The position numbers and the translations under genes were made by a program. DNA of 64,000 nucleotides. Origin: Pseudeuparius sepicola (taxonomy: Eukaryota > Arthropoda > Insecta > Coleoptera > Anthribidae). The DNA lies in contig OY987304.1 of assembly GCA_963920635.1 (NCBI GenBank), positions 39,014,365-39,078,364 on the forward strand, written 5' to 3'. Each line of letters begins with the position of its first letter. Position 1 is the stretch's first letter. Positions 43,401-53,476 of this stretch are shown piece after piece. The notes under the pieces are model-generated. The model made no database searches, was not told the origin of the DNA, and worked only from the letters and a program-made list of their open reading frames with translations.

Positions 43401-46400
43401 CATCTCGTCTCGTCTCGAAGCCTTTTTGTCTCGTCTCGAGAGCATTTTGTCTCGATTCTCGCAAAATTTTAATGACTTACATCTGGTGTGCTTTTAATAG
43501 ATGTACACCTGTGTATTTTAATTGACACATTTGAAAAAAGTTTGGTGAAAATGGATTAATAAAAAAATTGCAGGGGTGTTATGGTTCCAATTGGGACACC
43601 CTGTATGTATTTAGTTTTCCAAAAATGGCTTATTGTGAGAACAACAATATATAACAGTGTGTTAAATTTACTTTATTAAAAAACACTTTTTTATTCATTT
43701 CTAAAATTATTTCACTAACTTGGATGGTTGTTAGCGGCTAGAATGATTTGCTTTACATCTAATTAAATTTAAATAATAATTCCAGTGGCGTCACACAGAT
43801 GGTTACCAAGGCCTACTATAAAGACAGGCCCTGGCGCACAAAAATCACGTGACCATCTGCCACATAACTGAAAGCGGCAGCTTGGGTTTTGAGAAGTTTT
43901 CAATGTTTAAAGTGTTTTTAAACGTCTTAGTTTATATTTTAGAAACAAGTTTGTTTCTAGTGCGCGGGTGTCCTGGCGGAGGGGAACCGCCCAGGTGTTA
44001 TTATGGCCTCCGGGTGTCTAGGTGGGAGTCGTGCCGTCCAAGAGTATTGGTGCCGCTCGCACCGACGCGACGCGACACGTGAGCGCTGTAAGGGGAATTC
44101 TCCCCCGAACCACAGAATAGGGAACCCGGAATGGACTATTATGGACATGGGACAGTATTAGTATTGGACAGTGGAGCCTGAGACACAGAGGGGTGAACTG
44201 CTTACGGGAGATCCGCGAGTTCAGACGGTCCGGGTAGCTGGAAGCCGTTCCCGTTGACCACGTTCGGGTTTGTGTATTTATTGTATCCACCATAAATCAG
44301 TGTTGTAACGTACTCGAGGATTTTCGTTGTCGACCTACGCCCTGATATGGTCTTTCACGCTGCCGATCAACTGAGACCTCGTCAATATTTACAGTATACC
44401 TATGAGGTTAGTTTTCATTTTTATTTCGTAAAAAATAACCTAAATACCAAATATTGGGTCTGTTTATATTATATTTATACATATTACAAAAACCAGGAAG
44501 AAAGTGTCGCCATAACAAACATTTGTTTTGCCTCGGGATGAAAATTTGCGCCAAAAATGAATTCGTCAAATCCCAACTGAGATTTAATTTCTAAAAACCC
44601 TTAAGTATGTGTGGCTAACACATTTTCAAGAAAGTGAAACAATGAAGGTGGACAAATGTGTTGTGGGAGGAAAATACCTATAGAGAATATCACCTAAGCT
44701 AAAGGAAGGTGATGTCCCAACAATTTTTGAGAATGTGCCAAAATATTGTGAGTGCAGTGCCGTTTAACTCTCAGCCTAAAACAGCTGAGGCAGGGTGAAA
44801 ATTTTGAAAAAAACAATTAGAGAAAGCTTGGATGCACAAATCCAATAATGTAATAGATGAAAGAAAACTTGCCAAATTGTTACAAAATTTGTTTTTTCTA
44901 CTTATCTCCAAAAATGCCTTTCATTATATAGAACTAAGTTGGTCACGTGACTACGCGATTATGCGTTAGCGCCGTGGCCTGTCTTTATCGTTGGCCTCGG
45001 ATGGTTACCTTGTGCGTCACTATTTCTTATACTTTTGTCAAATTAAACAATTAATAGTACAACTTTTTTGTTTCTCGACTTTTTTTCATATCGACTTGGC
45101 TTTCAACTTGGCTTTTTTCGTTGAAAAAAAAATTGAAAACTGTTTTTTTTTGCAGATCGCCAGACCTCATGAAGCAGAATAAAAAAATGCATATATCTTT
45201 TTTTAAATTTTGTCAGGATAAGTACATTAAAACTAAAAGAAATACTGAAACATTTTTGTGAACTACTGTTCTCCTATTTACAGGGTGTCAAAGCAATAAC
45301 ATTTTAATTTAGCCATTTCTAACTCCCTGGCTTTCAATCACCCTGTAAGTCAGAAGGCTGGTAGTTTAGAAAAGAGTTTAGTAACGTTTTTTTAGTTTTA
45401 ATTAAAAACAATAACTTTTTATTTTATAAGGCCTGGTTACCTTAAAAAAAGCATTTATTAATTGTTTTTCATTGAAAGTCAAATCGATACGAATAAAGTC
45501 AAAGTTAAGATATAAAAGGTTGTACTTGCTTGTTATAAATACCTATTAAATACTTATTCTCAATTAGTTATAAACCAAAAAACGAAAACAACTCGAGAGA
45601 AACGAGACAAAACGAGACGAGACAACGTTTGTCTCGTCTCGACCATTTTCTCGCCTCGAAAAAGATTTTCTCGAAATTTCGAGACGAGACGAGACAAGGC
45701 CTTATCTCGCCTAGTCTCGACTCGTGGCAACTCTAGGTATCCCAGATTTGATGGTTTTGGGAGGTTTCTCATATTTCCCAAAGAATTCACTGGCATAGAG
45801 AGATTTTTTTATGGGAGGGGCAAAGGCATATGGCTATCAAACCGCTTACGTGCTTTCGAAAAGCTCGTTAATAACCTTATTATTGGACGCACAGGGTGTC
45901 CAGAGTTATTTTTTTATCCATCTTAACTTTTGTATTTTTTGACTCGGAAAAAATGTTATATAAAATTGTTGTAGATAGAATGTGTACTTTTTAATCATTG
46001 TGTCAAAAATTATACAGGGTGTTCTTAAGTGCGGCAAACTATACTTGTGTTTTTTTTTTAATGGAACACCTCGTATATTATAGGCTCATCTCAAAGTGCT
46101 CAAATACTTGGTATATTCCTCCGGCAGCTTTTTATATATTAATTATAAAAAAAACAATGTCCTTTAGGTACTGCTAGATAACGCTTTTTTTAACCTCATT
46201 TGTTTATCAACAGGTTGTAAATCAAATTTTTGGAATTCATATACCGTAATACAGCCATATTTAGAGGGCTACAGGGTGGTCAAACTTTTAGTGACCAAAA
46301 CTTTAAGATTCTATAGAAAACGTCAAAGTAAGTAGATTTTTTCTTATAAACATTTAAATCCATTTTCCATATACAGGACGTCAAAGTTCTTTTTTTTTTC

Positions 46401-49400
46401 AAGTTTTCTTTTATTTTTCCTAAAGGAAGACAGTTTAGACTCTCGTTAAATACTATAAACTAAAAATAATTTAGCCCATCTACTTCCACCAGTGCCGGAG
46501 AAACGAGGGTCAACCATCATATTTTTTAATTAAAAAAATGGTACGCTACTGGAAAAGTGTCTTTTTTTGACATCACTAAATTTTCCAATCAATTCTAAGA
46601 AAAAAACATTCTTGATTTTTTTTTCGAAAAATGTACCGTTTTTTTAAAATTCACTTTGGTGCGTTTTAATTTTTTTAACAGACGAAAATCAAAGTAGGTC
46701 TAGGCTTTCGACATTTTGCATGCCCATTGAGTTTTTAATTCCGAACAACTTTCCTTAATAACGTACAAAAAGTTTTCTAGATACGAAAAATCATGTGTCC
46801 TGGTAATTAAAAAGAACTAATTTTCTGCACCAGTAGAGTGGTCTTTGTGTAGGTATTACGGCAATATGTCATTAAGAAAAGTTGTTCAGAATTAAAAACT
46901 CAGCAAGTGCGCAAAATGTTGAAAGCCTAGACATACTTTGATGTTCTTCTGCTAAAAGAATTAAAGGCACAAAAGTGAATTTTTCAAAAACGGTAGCTAC
47001 AAAAAAGTCAAAAATAGTTTTTTTCCTTATAATTTATTGGGAAATTTAGTGAAGGCAAAAAAGGTAACTTTTCCAGTTTCATACCATATTTTTATTAAAA
47101 AATATGATAGTTGATCCCCATCTCTCCGGCACTGGTTGAAGTAGATGGGCTGAATTATTTTTAATTAACTCAGTATAATGTCGTGTTTGTGGTGCATTTA
47201 GTTAGGTTAGTTCGATTGTAATGTCTCAAAGTATTTGCTTGATGTTCCACAATGCCACTTAAAAAAAGGTCCACCGAGTCGGGGCGTCGAGTTTGGATCA
47301 CGTTGTACTTAAATACAGACTAGCGATAGTATCTTTTCTGGGCTTCTAGATATTATCATTATTGTCTGGTGTCTTCAAGAATATGACCTTACAATCACAT
47401 TTTTAGATGTTTGAACATGGATCATTAGACCCAATTATGAGCAAATAAAACCAATCATGGGTGTATGTCATTGTATTAGCACATGAACATTTGACTAAAC
47501 TAAAAAGACGGAGTGTAAAACTATGATTTTCTCTTTTTTTATATTCACACAAACAATTAATTGGGAATGAAAGAAAATAACATTCGGCAAAAACTTCCTA
47601 ATGACAAGGAAATTATCGTAACTAAAGCTTTTTAAACTTAGTGGAAACTTTCCGTGGTTCTCTTGTAGAAACAAATTAACCAAACCGCAATGAATTTAAC
47701 TAAAACTAATGGTAAATTAATGAACTTCCCACCTATTGTTTATTTTTTGTATGCTATTTTGGAATATTTTTCCCAAAATCTCATATATTTTTCGACTTGT
47801 TATACATTTTTGTATAGCTCTTTCTACAGGGTGTTTCTTAATAACATGCTAATGCTTAAGGGGGTTATTCTTGGGTCCACTTTGAGAAAAAACTTCATAT
47901 GAACCTCAGAGAAATAATCCTTGGTTATTTCTCTGAGATATGAACATATGTCCTAAAAGCGTTGACTGAAGGTTTATCTTCACCCAACGCTAAAAGTCTT
48001 AACTATTGAGATACAGGGTGGTAAAATTGGACCATGTTAATGTTAATGACTTAAATACGTGACAACTAGACTAGGTAGACAACTCTCAAATCTGTTTATG
48101 TTTACAAAACAAAATCTGCTTCTTACCAACTAGATCGTTTTGAATAATTATTGTTAATATCTAATTTTATATCAAGGTGCAAATGAATATGAGTTTTATT
48201 TTTTTATGCGAAAACCGTACGTCAAACAAAAAAGATCAAGAGACCTCATTTGCTCAGAAAGGAATGAGGATTTCAAAAATAATTGTTACTTTAAGAAAAA
48301 GCAGTGGCGTAACATATTTTTCTTTAAAAATATTCAATTCAAAACCCGTACAGACGCCACTGGTAAAAGTAATAAAATTGTTTGTACATACCAGCGTCCA
48401 GAGATATACTAATCTCTAGACTTTGTACATACGTCCGAAAATGCCTCTTGATGCATAGAAGGCGTGTACCAAATTTCTCAAAAATATCTAGGGTAATACC
48501 AAAGTTATAATAAAAAAAATTCTTAAAATTTTAGCCCCCTATCTTGGACATATATATGTTCATATGAAGTTTTTTTCTCAAAATGGACCCAAGAATGTTA
48601 TTAACAAACACACTGTATATAACAAGTTGACAAAAGTAAGGAGACTTTTGAGATAAAGTGGTGGGCAAAAATGAAACATCCCGAAAAATTTCATCTAACT
48701 TTGCCTTGTTTCTGGAAAGTTAATAATATTCTGTTTTTTTTTGGTTGATGGCTTGTTTTTAATTTTGGTTAAATTAATCAAATCAATTAGCGAACAAACT
48801 TGCTATACCTACATATAGAATGGTGATTTTTAAATTAACAATTCCTGATTTGTATTCTACCATAATAAGCCATAAATTAACAAATCTTTATTGAATTTAT
48901 TTGAAAACCTTAAGATTTAATAATATTACGTAAATGTGAAGATTTTATGGATGAAGTCATCCCATATAATAATTGGACATAATTATTCTAAAAAGTATCT
49001 ACTTACTTCGTACTGTGCCTATTAACTAAACTTGCATAATTACATTCATTTCCACTAATTTTCGTTTGCAAAAACTTGACGTAGGTATTTTCATTAGCCG
49101 CAAACTATGCATGTATCCATTGTACATTACTGAAAAATATGTCTAACAATGTAAATAAGTAGAATGATAGGCAGGATATGTCTTTTCCGTTGTAGCAATT
49201 TATTTTTCATTTTTTACACTTTTAAAAATTTTATATTTTTAATAAGTGCGCATATTCACTCAAGCAAAACCAAAACTATTATTCCATGGTCAATGTTATA
49301 AATAATAACACATATATTAAACAGAATGGGATCGGGTCATTGTGGTTATCTGCTTTCTTCCTTTAATCGATATCTAGATATGTAGGAATATTTGTGTACA

Positions 49401-49636
49401 ATATTTAGATAGGTATATTTGTGCGTTTGTCTAATCAATCATTGTTTTCGCAAGAAGCGTCTATTGTCTGTTATTTAAGATTCACTTTGCCCTTTGCCGA
49501 ATGCCGAATAATACACAATCAAATTTTAGTGTTAAGATAAAACATACATACCATTATCATACTCCGCACAATAACTTAAACTAATAACATACAAAACAGT
49601 AATCTCGCATAAAAAATAGGCACTAACGAAGTTCAT
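31276..49636 (-). CDS. Clip-domain serine protease, snake type
   Basis: Eight exons on the minus strand: 49552-49636, 41503-41787, 35701-35798, 35442-35515, 32550-32633, 31719-31939, 31495-31655, 31276-31437. They total 1170 nt (389 residues); all junctions are GT-AG and in phase. Residues 1-24 are a signal peptide. A clip domain with six Cys in the usual C...C...C...C...CC order follows (from [10 protein letters not shown] at 29). The catalytic triad is H188 (TAGHC), D241 (HNDIALIKL) and S339 (GDSGGP). D333, six residues before S339, predicts trypsin-like specificity. C125 before the protease domain can tether it to the clip part after activation. Such proteases are secreted zymogens in Toll or melanization cascades. 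Odd: the activation cleavage would be N141|I142 (IIDGEE), not after Arg or Lys. The clip exon is strikingly G+C-rich. Introns reach 7.8 kb and are filled with transposons. Confidence 0.93.
31495..31655 (-). CDS. Clip protease exon 7
   Basis: Encodes [21 protein letters not shown] and ITGSQICAY, ending LTDTCD just before the serine motif. D333 sets trypsin-type specificity. Confidence 0.92.
31719..31939 (-). CDS. Clip protease exon 6 (catalytic Asp)
   Basis: Contains [25 protein letters not shown] (catalytic Asp241), VYPACLY and VTGWGRIK. Donor AGAA|GTATGT. Confidence 0.93.
32550..32633 (-). CDS. Clip protease exon 5 (catalytic His)
   Basis: [20 protein letters not shown]: catalytic His188. 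Donor AA|GTAAGT. Confidence 0.92.
32640..33943. repeat. Intron 4 part, with a MITE-family fragment
   Basis: Mostly featureless AT-rich intron. CAGGGTGCCAAAG at about 32994 followed by GTAGGTCACTGTG at 33049 resembles the interior of the element at 20929-21194. Confidence 0.4.
33944..35056. mobile_element. TA-target palindromic MITE in intron 4
   Basis: TA-CAGGGTAAATCAGTTTTTTG at the left; the right end reads CAAAAAACTGATTCACCCTG-TA. Arms extend over 50 bp (GTGATAGATCTTCAAAA). The right arm is split by the insertion at 34867-35023. Confidence 0.8.
34867..35023. mobile_element. Small MITE nested in the right arm
   Basis: Ends GGCCTGGTTCATACAGCTTC and GAAGCTGCATGAACCAGGCTT, flanked by TAA (34864-34866 and 35024-35026). 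The uninterrupted left arm of the host element (complement of TTTAACAGGTG) serves as the empty site. A 3-bp TAA target fits PIF/Harbinger. Confidence 0.65.
35442..35515 (-). CDS. Clip protease exon 4
   Basis: [20 protein letters not shown] then LIS: the conserved first strands with W-x-C-G. Phase 2 out. Confidence 0.9.
35701..35798 (-). CDS. Clip protease exon 3 (activation site)
   Basis: Reads [18 protein letters not shown] then [15 protein letters not shown]. The new N-terminus after activation would be Ile142. Phase 1 in, 0 out. Confidence 0.9.
35799..37017. other. Intron 2 part, no feature seen
   Basis: AT-rich intron of the clip protease. A minus-strand open frame at 36298-36495 has no recognisable content. 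Confidence 0.4.
37018..37260 (-). repeat. Repeat family copy 1 (uninterrupted)
   Basis: Carries AAAAGGTCTTTACAATGCTTC, GATAATAACGGAGCTACAGG and TTTGCTTATATTTTCCAAAC. All occur in inverted order in 38886-39743. It provides the empty site for the MITE at 39070. A 136-codon minus-strand open frame across it is not recognisable. Confidence 0.6.
37576..38885. other. Intron 2 part, no feature seen
   Basis: No supported gene or repeat with clear ends. Confidence 0.4.
38886..39743 (+). repeat. Repeat family copy 2, split by a MITE
   Basis: Inverted relative to 37018-37260. The match stops at CCGTTATTA (39061-39069) and resumes at CGTTATTA (39638), the gap being the MITE 39070-39637. It ends at CACCCTGTA, a CAGGGTGTCTC-type end on the minus strand. 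Confidence 0.65.
39070..39637. mobile_element. MITE with 8-bp target duplication
   Basis: Inverted ends TTGAATAAAGAATCCCAGGA and its near-copy at 39614-39637. CGTTATTA duplicates at 39062-39069 and 39638-39645; the related copy at 37083-37120 shows one CGTTATTA, the empty state. A second family copy is the outermost layer of 51619-56000. Confidence 0.82.
40141..41402 (+). mobile_element. LINE 3' end, split by a MITE
   Basis: A 67-codon frame with [20 protein letters not shown] and [10 protein letters not shown]...YSANEFLNF matches the C-terminal tail of insect non-LTR reverse transcriptases. After the MITE (40407-41283) the 3' UTR resumes and ends AAATAAACTTACTTTACTTA, a short-repeat tail typical of such elements. 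The RT core is absent, so this is a 5'-truncated copy. Confidence 0.65.
40407..41283. mobile_element. PIF/Harbinger-like non-autonomous element
   Basis: Ends AGGCCGGTCCACAC... and ...GTGTGGACCGGCCT, with TAA at 40404-40406 and 41284-41286. Arms share TGTACGATTTGCATGCGCAA. The interior has a direct duplication (about 40475-40660 and 41008-41165), each copy with ATGGAGGAAGTG, possibly the start of a lost transposase. Confidence 0.78.
41503..41787 (-). CDS. Clip protease exon 2 (clip domain)
   Basis: Acceptor CCGTTCCAG, donor CAGG|GTACGT, phase 1 both sides. It encodes the whole clip domain (VGDSCNN to VVCCPG) and a linker ending FIRRKCEQ. The exon is dense in G and C against an AT-rich background. 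Confidence 0.92.
41871..43358. mobile_element. Decayed piggyBac-like element
   Basis: TTAA at 41871-41874 and 43355-43358 with inverted CCCATTAGCGCC and CCCATTAATGCC ends: the TTAA target and CCC start of piggyBac. GTTACCATATGGCAAC-type motifs recur three times (about 41890, 42251, 43205). The element lies in intron 1 of the clip protease, 84 bp from the clip exon. Confidence 0.85.
42378..43069 (+). pseudogene. piggyBac transposase remnant
   Basis: Pieces in different frames. [16 protein letters not shown] holds the first catalytic Asp region and FGYKIW follows, then a [23 protein letters not shown] and FYMDNLFSN hold the second Asp region. After another frame change, [20 protein letters not shown] and VALC give the family's C-terminal Cys-rich zinc domain. 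The N-terminal half is missing and the section between the second Asp and the zinc domain is deleted, so no enzyme can be made. Confidence 0.85.
43384..45736. mobile_element. MITE with GAGAC-repeat arms
   Basis: CTAGAGTTGCCACGAG at 43384 and its complement ending at 45736. Both arms are rich in CGAGACGAGACAA/TCTCGTCTCG repeats (about 43395-43460 and 45593-45720). It contains another insertion at 43783-45021. Confidence 0.7.
43783..45021. mobile_element. Probable hAT-type insertion with G+C-rich core
   Basis: Starts CAGTGGCGTCACAC and ends GTGCGTCACTA. AAGGCC...ATAAAGACAGGCC is inverted at 44978-45000. The ends are imperfect and no clean 8-bp duplication is visible. A G+C-rich block at about 43960-44290 differs from everything around it and may be captured sequence or a solo LTR. 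Confidence 0.45.
45737..46461. repeat. Cluster of CAGGGTG-type ends
   Basis: ACAGGGTGTCCAG (45891), ACAGGGTGTTCT (46015) and ACAGGGTGGTCA (46271) suggest broken TA-target MITEs, but I cannot pair the ends. Confidence 0.4.
46462..47164. mobile_element. Full-length palindromic element
   Basis: AAAAATAATTTAGCCCATCT at 46462 mirrors AGATGGGCTGAATTATTTTT ending near 47164. The symmetry recurs inward (CCGGAGA / TCTCCGG, TAGGCTTTC / GAAAGCCTA) to a centre near 46813. No ORF. Confidence 0.65.
47827..48615. mobile_element. TA-target MITE, 90-bp arms
   Basis: TA-CAGGGTGTTTCTTAATAACA and, at the right, TGTTATTAACAAACACACTG-TA. Arms share CTTGGGTCCACTTTGAGAAA. A perfect 13-bp hairpin (CTCAGAGAAATAA) lies at 47908-47938 and a 61-bp CAGTGGCG...CGCCACTG unit at 48302-48362. 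Confidence 0.72.
48302..48362. mobile_element. 61-bp hAT-end-like remnant
   Basis: Begins CAGTGGCGTAAC and ends AGACGCCACTG. It is too short for a normal element and its flanks do not duplicate, so it is likely a collapsed remnant. Confidence 0.4.
48616..49551. other. Intron 1 part, no feature seen
   Basis: AT-rich intron of the clip protease with nothing to report. Confidence 0.45.
49552..49636 (-). CDS. Clip protease exon 1 (signal peptide)
   Basis: ATG at 49636; reads [20 protein letters not shown] then SYCAEYDN, a clear signal peptide. Ends AATG|GTATGT in phase 1, matching the acceptor of exon 2. Confidence 0.82.
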
Positions 49637-49671
49637 TGTTAAAAATTCACTTATGATCACTACAGCAGTAT

Positions 49672-49677
49672 CTTATA
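49672..49677 (-). promoter_or_regulatory. TATA box of clip protease gene
   Basis: TATAAG on the minus strand, 36 nt upstream of the ATG. A start site about 30 nt downstream would leave an extremely short leader. Position relative to the signal-peptide exon is the only support. Confidence 0.4.
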
Positions 49678-50112
49678 TGCAACTCATATGCATTGAAAAA
49701 TGATATTTTTTGAGTCATACTTTGTCGAAGTTTGTCCCGGCGGGTAGTAGGAGCAAGCACCGACTGGCCAGTTTGAAAATTTGTTTAAATAACTGAGAAT
49801 GTTACCGCGAGCGTCGACGGGCCTACTATATTAAGAACCTCCTCGAAATATCGCTACATCTAACTATACTCGTTACATTTTACTATTGAATTTTCTTAAA
49901 CGAATCTTGAAAGTAGCGCAAACTCAGAATAATTCAGGAGTTCTAGAGGAGAAATAAAACAAAACAGCGCAAACGTAGACAAACCAGCTCCAATCAAAAG
50001 GCACTATATTATTTACTTATAAGCTTAGCTACCTCCCTATTTTCGACTAGGACTATTTTCTCGTAGGACACCACATGAGTAAATTTTCATTCTTTAATGA
50101 AAAATAACAAAT
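49678..50112. other. Upstream of clip protease, no feature seen
   Basis: No supported element beyond the TATA box. Confidence 0.4.
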
Positions 50113-50482
50113 CTATACTAAACTCAAATAACTCTTACGCCTGATGTAAACAAGAACGTGTGCGTTGAGATTTTCGCCAGAGCCGCACTGAGGCACGACC
50201 TTTATTTAATTTTACTTTTACAATAATTGTTTAAGTCAAAATATTTCAGAAAAAAATTATTGGCTTAATTAAAATGAGTCAAAACATCGATAAAATTATT
50301 TGTGGAAGTGTCTAAATAGCTGAAAACAACAAGATAAAACCGCATAAATCCGCTTTTGCGATCGGGTACATCCCTGTTGCCAGACGCGCTGATATTTTAT
50401 GGCCTATTGACCAATCGCCTTATTTCGCGGAACACGTGCTTTTATTTACGCCAGGCGTAAGAGTTACTTGATTTTAGTATAG
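50113..50482. mobile_element. MITE, CTATACTAAA ends
   Basis: CTATACTAAACTCAAATAAC at the left is matched inversely by GTTACTTGATTTTAGTATAG at the right, with CTCTTACGCC next in both arms. About 370 bp. Confidence 0.7.
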
Positions 50483-50734
50483 TAGCTATAGGATCCACGG
50501 TCCGATTAAAAAGAACCTGAGCACCGTGCCGATGATACGAATTGGCAAGACACTGAAAAAAGCACAATTTAAAATGAACTTCAAAGTCTAGAGTTTGGTA
50601 TCATATCATAATATTGTATTGTCACCTGAATTGAATAAGTTTGCAGAATTTCCGAACGATGCGACAATTAGAAGTGGGTGAAAATCGATTTGCTAGATTT
50701 GTTTACAAATTTATAGATGGTTCCCCAAGTACCT

Positions 50735-51315
50735 ACCCATTTTAATATGCACATAAAATTGAAACGAGGTAACGGAGGAAATTTTTCTTTAGTTGGCCTT
50801 GACTTGTCATCTTTGGGAATTATTAAATTACTGTCATCAAAAGTATAGGCACTTGTCATCAAACCGCTTTAATTAACTATATTGTTGAAAGGAATAATTA
50901 TTCACTCTAACAATCTGTGTTAATAACATAATTTTGGAGATTGGTGCATTATCCATAGCCCATAAAAAATTGTTGACGAACTGCCGCCGAAATGCACGAA
51001 CCCGCAGGCAATGGTCGGACTGAATAATTCATTTAAAATCACTAATAATTAACAACTTCTTGATACAAAGATTACGAAAATAAACTAAGGACAATTTCTT
51101 GATACAAAAATTATTACGAAAATATACAAAAAATAATAACGCTCTTTACACATAAAGAAAACACCTTTCAACGATACAGTAAATTAAAGTGATTTGGTGG
51201 CAGGTGATTACTGATAACAGTAATTTAATAAATCCCAAAGATGACAATCATGGCCAACTAAAGAAAAATTCTATCAGTTACCTCGTTTGAATTTTATGAG
51301 CATATTATAATGGGT
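50735..51315. repeat. Inverted repeat, ~100-bp arms
   Basis: ACCCATTTTAATATGC...GAGGTAAC...TTAGTTGGCC at 50735-50840 recurs inversely at about 51215-51315. Probably a MITE; the ends are not sharp. Confidence 0.6.
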
Positions 51316-52330
51316 TTTTTAATATGGGCTACCCTCTACATACAAACATGCATGTATACATAGAAGTCAAATTATACATAAGCGACAAAAGATACAATCA
51401 TTTTATATGACAAAAGATGCAATCATTTTATAAAAAGCCTAGTCTTTTTCTAAATTGTAAAGTCATTGTATTCTAAAAACTCGAAATAGTTTTCGGCTAC
51501 AACGAATGTGCACTTTATTTTTTGAAACGGCAACGACATTACCTTTATTCTTATATTATTGCGATTGATATACAAGTTTTTTTTTATTGAAAGTGTCGGT
51601 TAACTTTGAGGTAGTCAGTAGATTAAAGAATCCCAAGAAGGAGCCAAAGCTCTATGTGTATTATAAAATACGTGAGACGGAAATCGCCCTGAGTATTAAC
51701 CAAGTTTTGACACAATATTTTGATATCTGACACGGTGATAGGTGTCAGTATATATATGTGGTATTTAGATACTTTTTCGAGTTGTTAGGCTTAGGTGTGC
51801 GGCTTGTGGCACTTCTCTGACCGCCAAAACTAAAATGTTTGAGGATAATAATCCATCGGTAAGTAATTTTGTAATTTAAATTAACTTTTGAGGCCATGCA
51901 CCAAAGCGGCAAAAGCGTTTGTAGACTTCTTCATAATTGGAAATTTAAAATTAAAATTATTGCTATATCATCAAGGATTCCTTGCTTAAAGACACAAACG
52001 TGTCTTAATTTTTTTGCCTGTATTGTATACAGTCAAGTCCCTATTCTTGGGACGGCGCCATTAATTGGGACAAAAACGGCGCATTTTTGAAGTCTTATAA
52101 AATGGCAACACTGCAACAAAGTCTCGCGAACGCCGCCGCGCGCGCTTCTTCTAGTCTCCCGTCAACCGCTGAGGCGAGTGCATGCGCGAGTTGTGATCAC
52201 GGTAAGTACGGTTTCCCGCCAAAACTGGACCTTCGATATTTCGTTAAAATAACCCAACTAAAGTGCTCTGTAGATTAAAGGAAAATAAGTATACACTTTT
52301 CAAATTTTGGTATGTTATACTCTATACATA

Positions 52331-53262
52331 CAGTGTGACCCATTTGTTTTGGGGTCAGTCTGTAAAAAGTGTATCAATCGTGCGATTTGGCTGATTTTTT
52401 TTTTAAATTGTAGAGCTCGATGAACTGCACATTTTGAACAAAAATTGCCTGGTTCGCATAAAATCCAAAGCCTACTATGACCGTTTTTATGAGCAAAATT
52501 TTAAGAAACCATATTAGCGTTTTTTTTTGAAAAAATCTGTGTGCGCCAATGGATTGAGCACCCCTCGAAATGGGTATGTACAAAATTTCATCAAAATATT
52601 TCAAGTAATAACGATTTTGTAGAAAAATTAAAAATGCAGCCAAGGTACGTCTTTATTTTCAAAAATTCAAAGTTGGCCATGGAAAATAATTGAATTGTTT
52701 ACTTTTATTAAGTGTCAAACTGTCTAAATTGAGTTCAGAAATTGTTTGTGCTCAATACAATTAATTATCATAATTATGGAATATTTAAGCATAAGAGACA
52801 AAATAGAAATTGTTCGACTCGTGGGCGACAACGAAAATTTTATAATTTTAATTGTTTTTATGTTTTGTGTTTATAAGCATAAGGTTGTATTATTACAATT
52901 CAATTATTTTCCATGGCCAACTTTGAATTTTTGAAAATAAAGACGTACCTTGGCTGCATTTTTAATTTTTCTACAAAATCGTTATTACTTGAAATATTTT
53001 GATGAAATTTTGTACATACCCATTTCGAGGGGTGCTCAATCCATTGGCGCACACAGATTTTTTCAAAAAAAAACGCTAATATGGTTTCTTAAAATTTTGC
53101 TCATAAAAACGGTCATAGTAGGCTTTGGATTTTATGCGAACCAGGCAATTTTTGTTCAAAATGTGCAGTTCATCGAGCTCTACAATTTAAAAAAAAAATC
53201 AGCCAAATCGCACGATTGATACACTTTTTACAGACTGACCCCAAAACAAATGGGTCACACTG
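52331..53262. mobile_element. 932-bp palindromic TA-target element
   Basis: TA-CAGTGTGACCCATTTG...CAAATGGGTCACACTG-TA. The 367-nt arms (52331-52697 and 52896-53262) read as perfect inverted copies, including 10- and 9-base homopolymers. Only a 198-bp centre is unique; it has ATGGAATATTTAAGC, encoding MEYLSIRDKIEIVRLVGDNE, like a mariner-type transposase N-terminus. An internally deleted Tc1/mariner relative is likely. Identical 89-codon frames on each arm are mirror artefacts. Confidence 0.85.
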
Positions 53263-53476
53263 TATCTTCAACTGGTTTTCATAGTGTTAAATGTTTGCTT
53301 TTGTTTATTTTTTTTGTATTAATATTTTAGAAAAAATTGTGCAAAGTATCAAAACTTGGGACACTTGTCCCAAGTTTGGATGTGCTTACATATTATGATA
53401 TTCTGATGTTCGGTCAGCGAATCCTACTTGATTTTGATATATATGTTTTTGTACCAGGTTGACCCAAAAAAGCACA

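Noticed and set aside
52374..53219. Two identical 89-codon ORFs
   Set aside because: They are the mirror-image arms of one palindromic element, not a duplicated gene.
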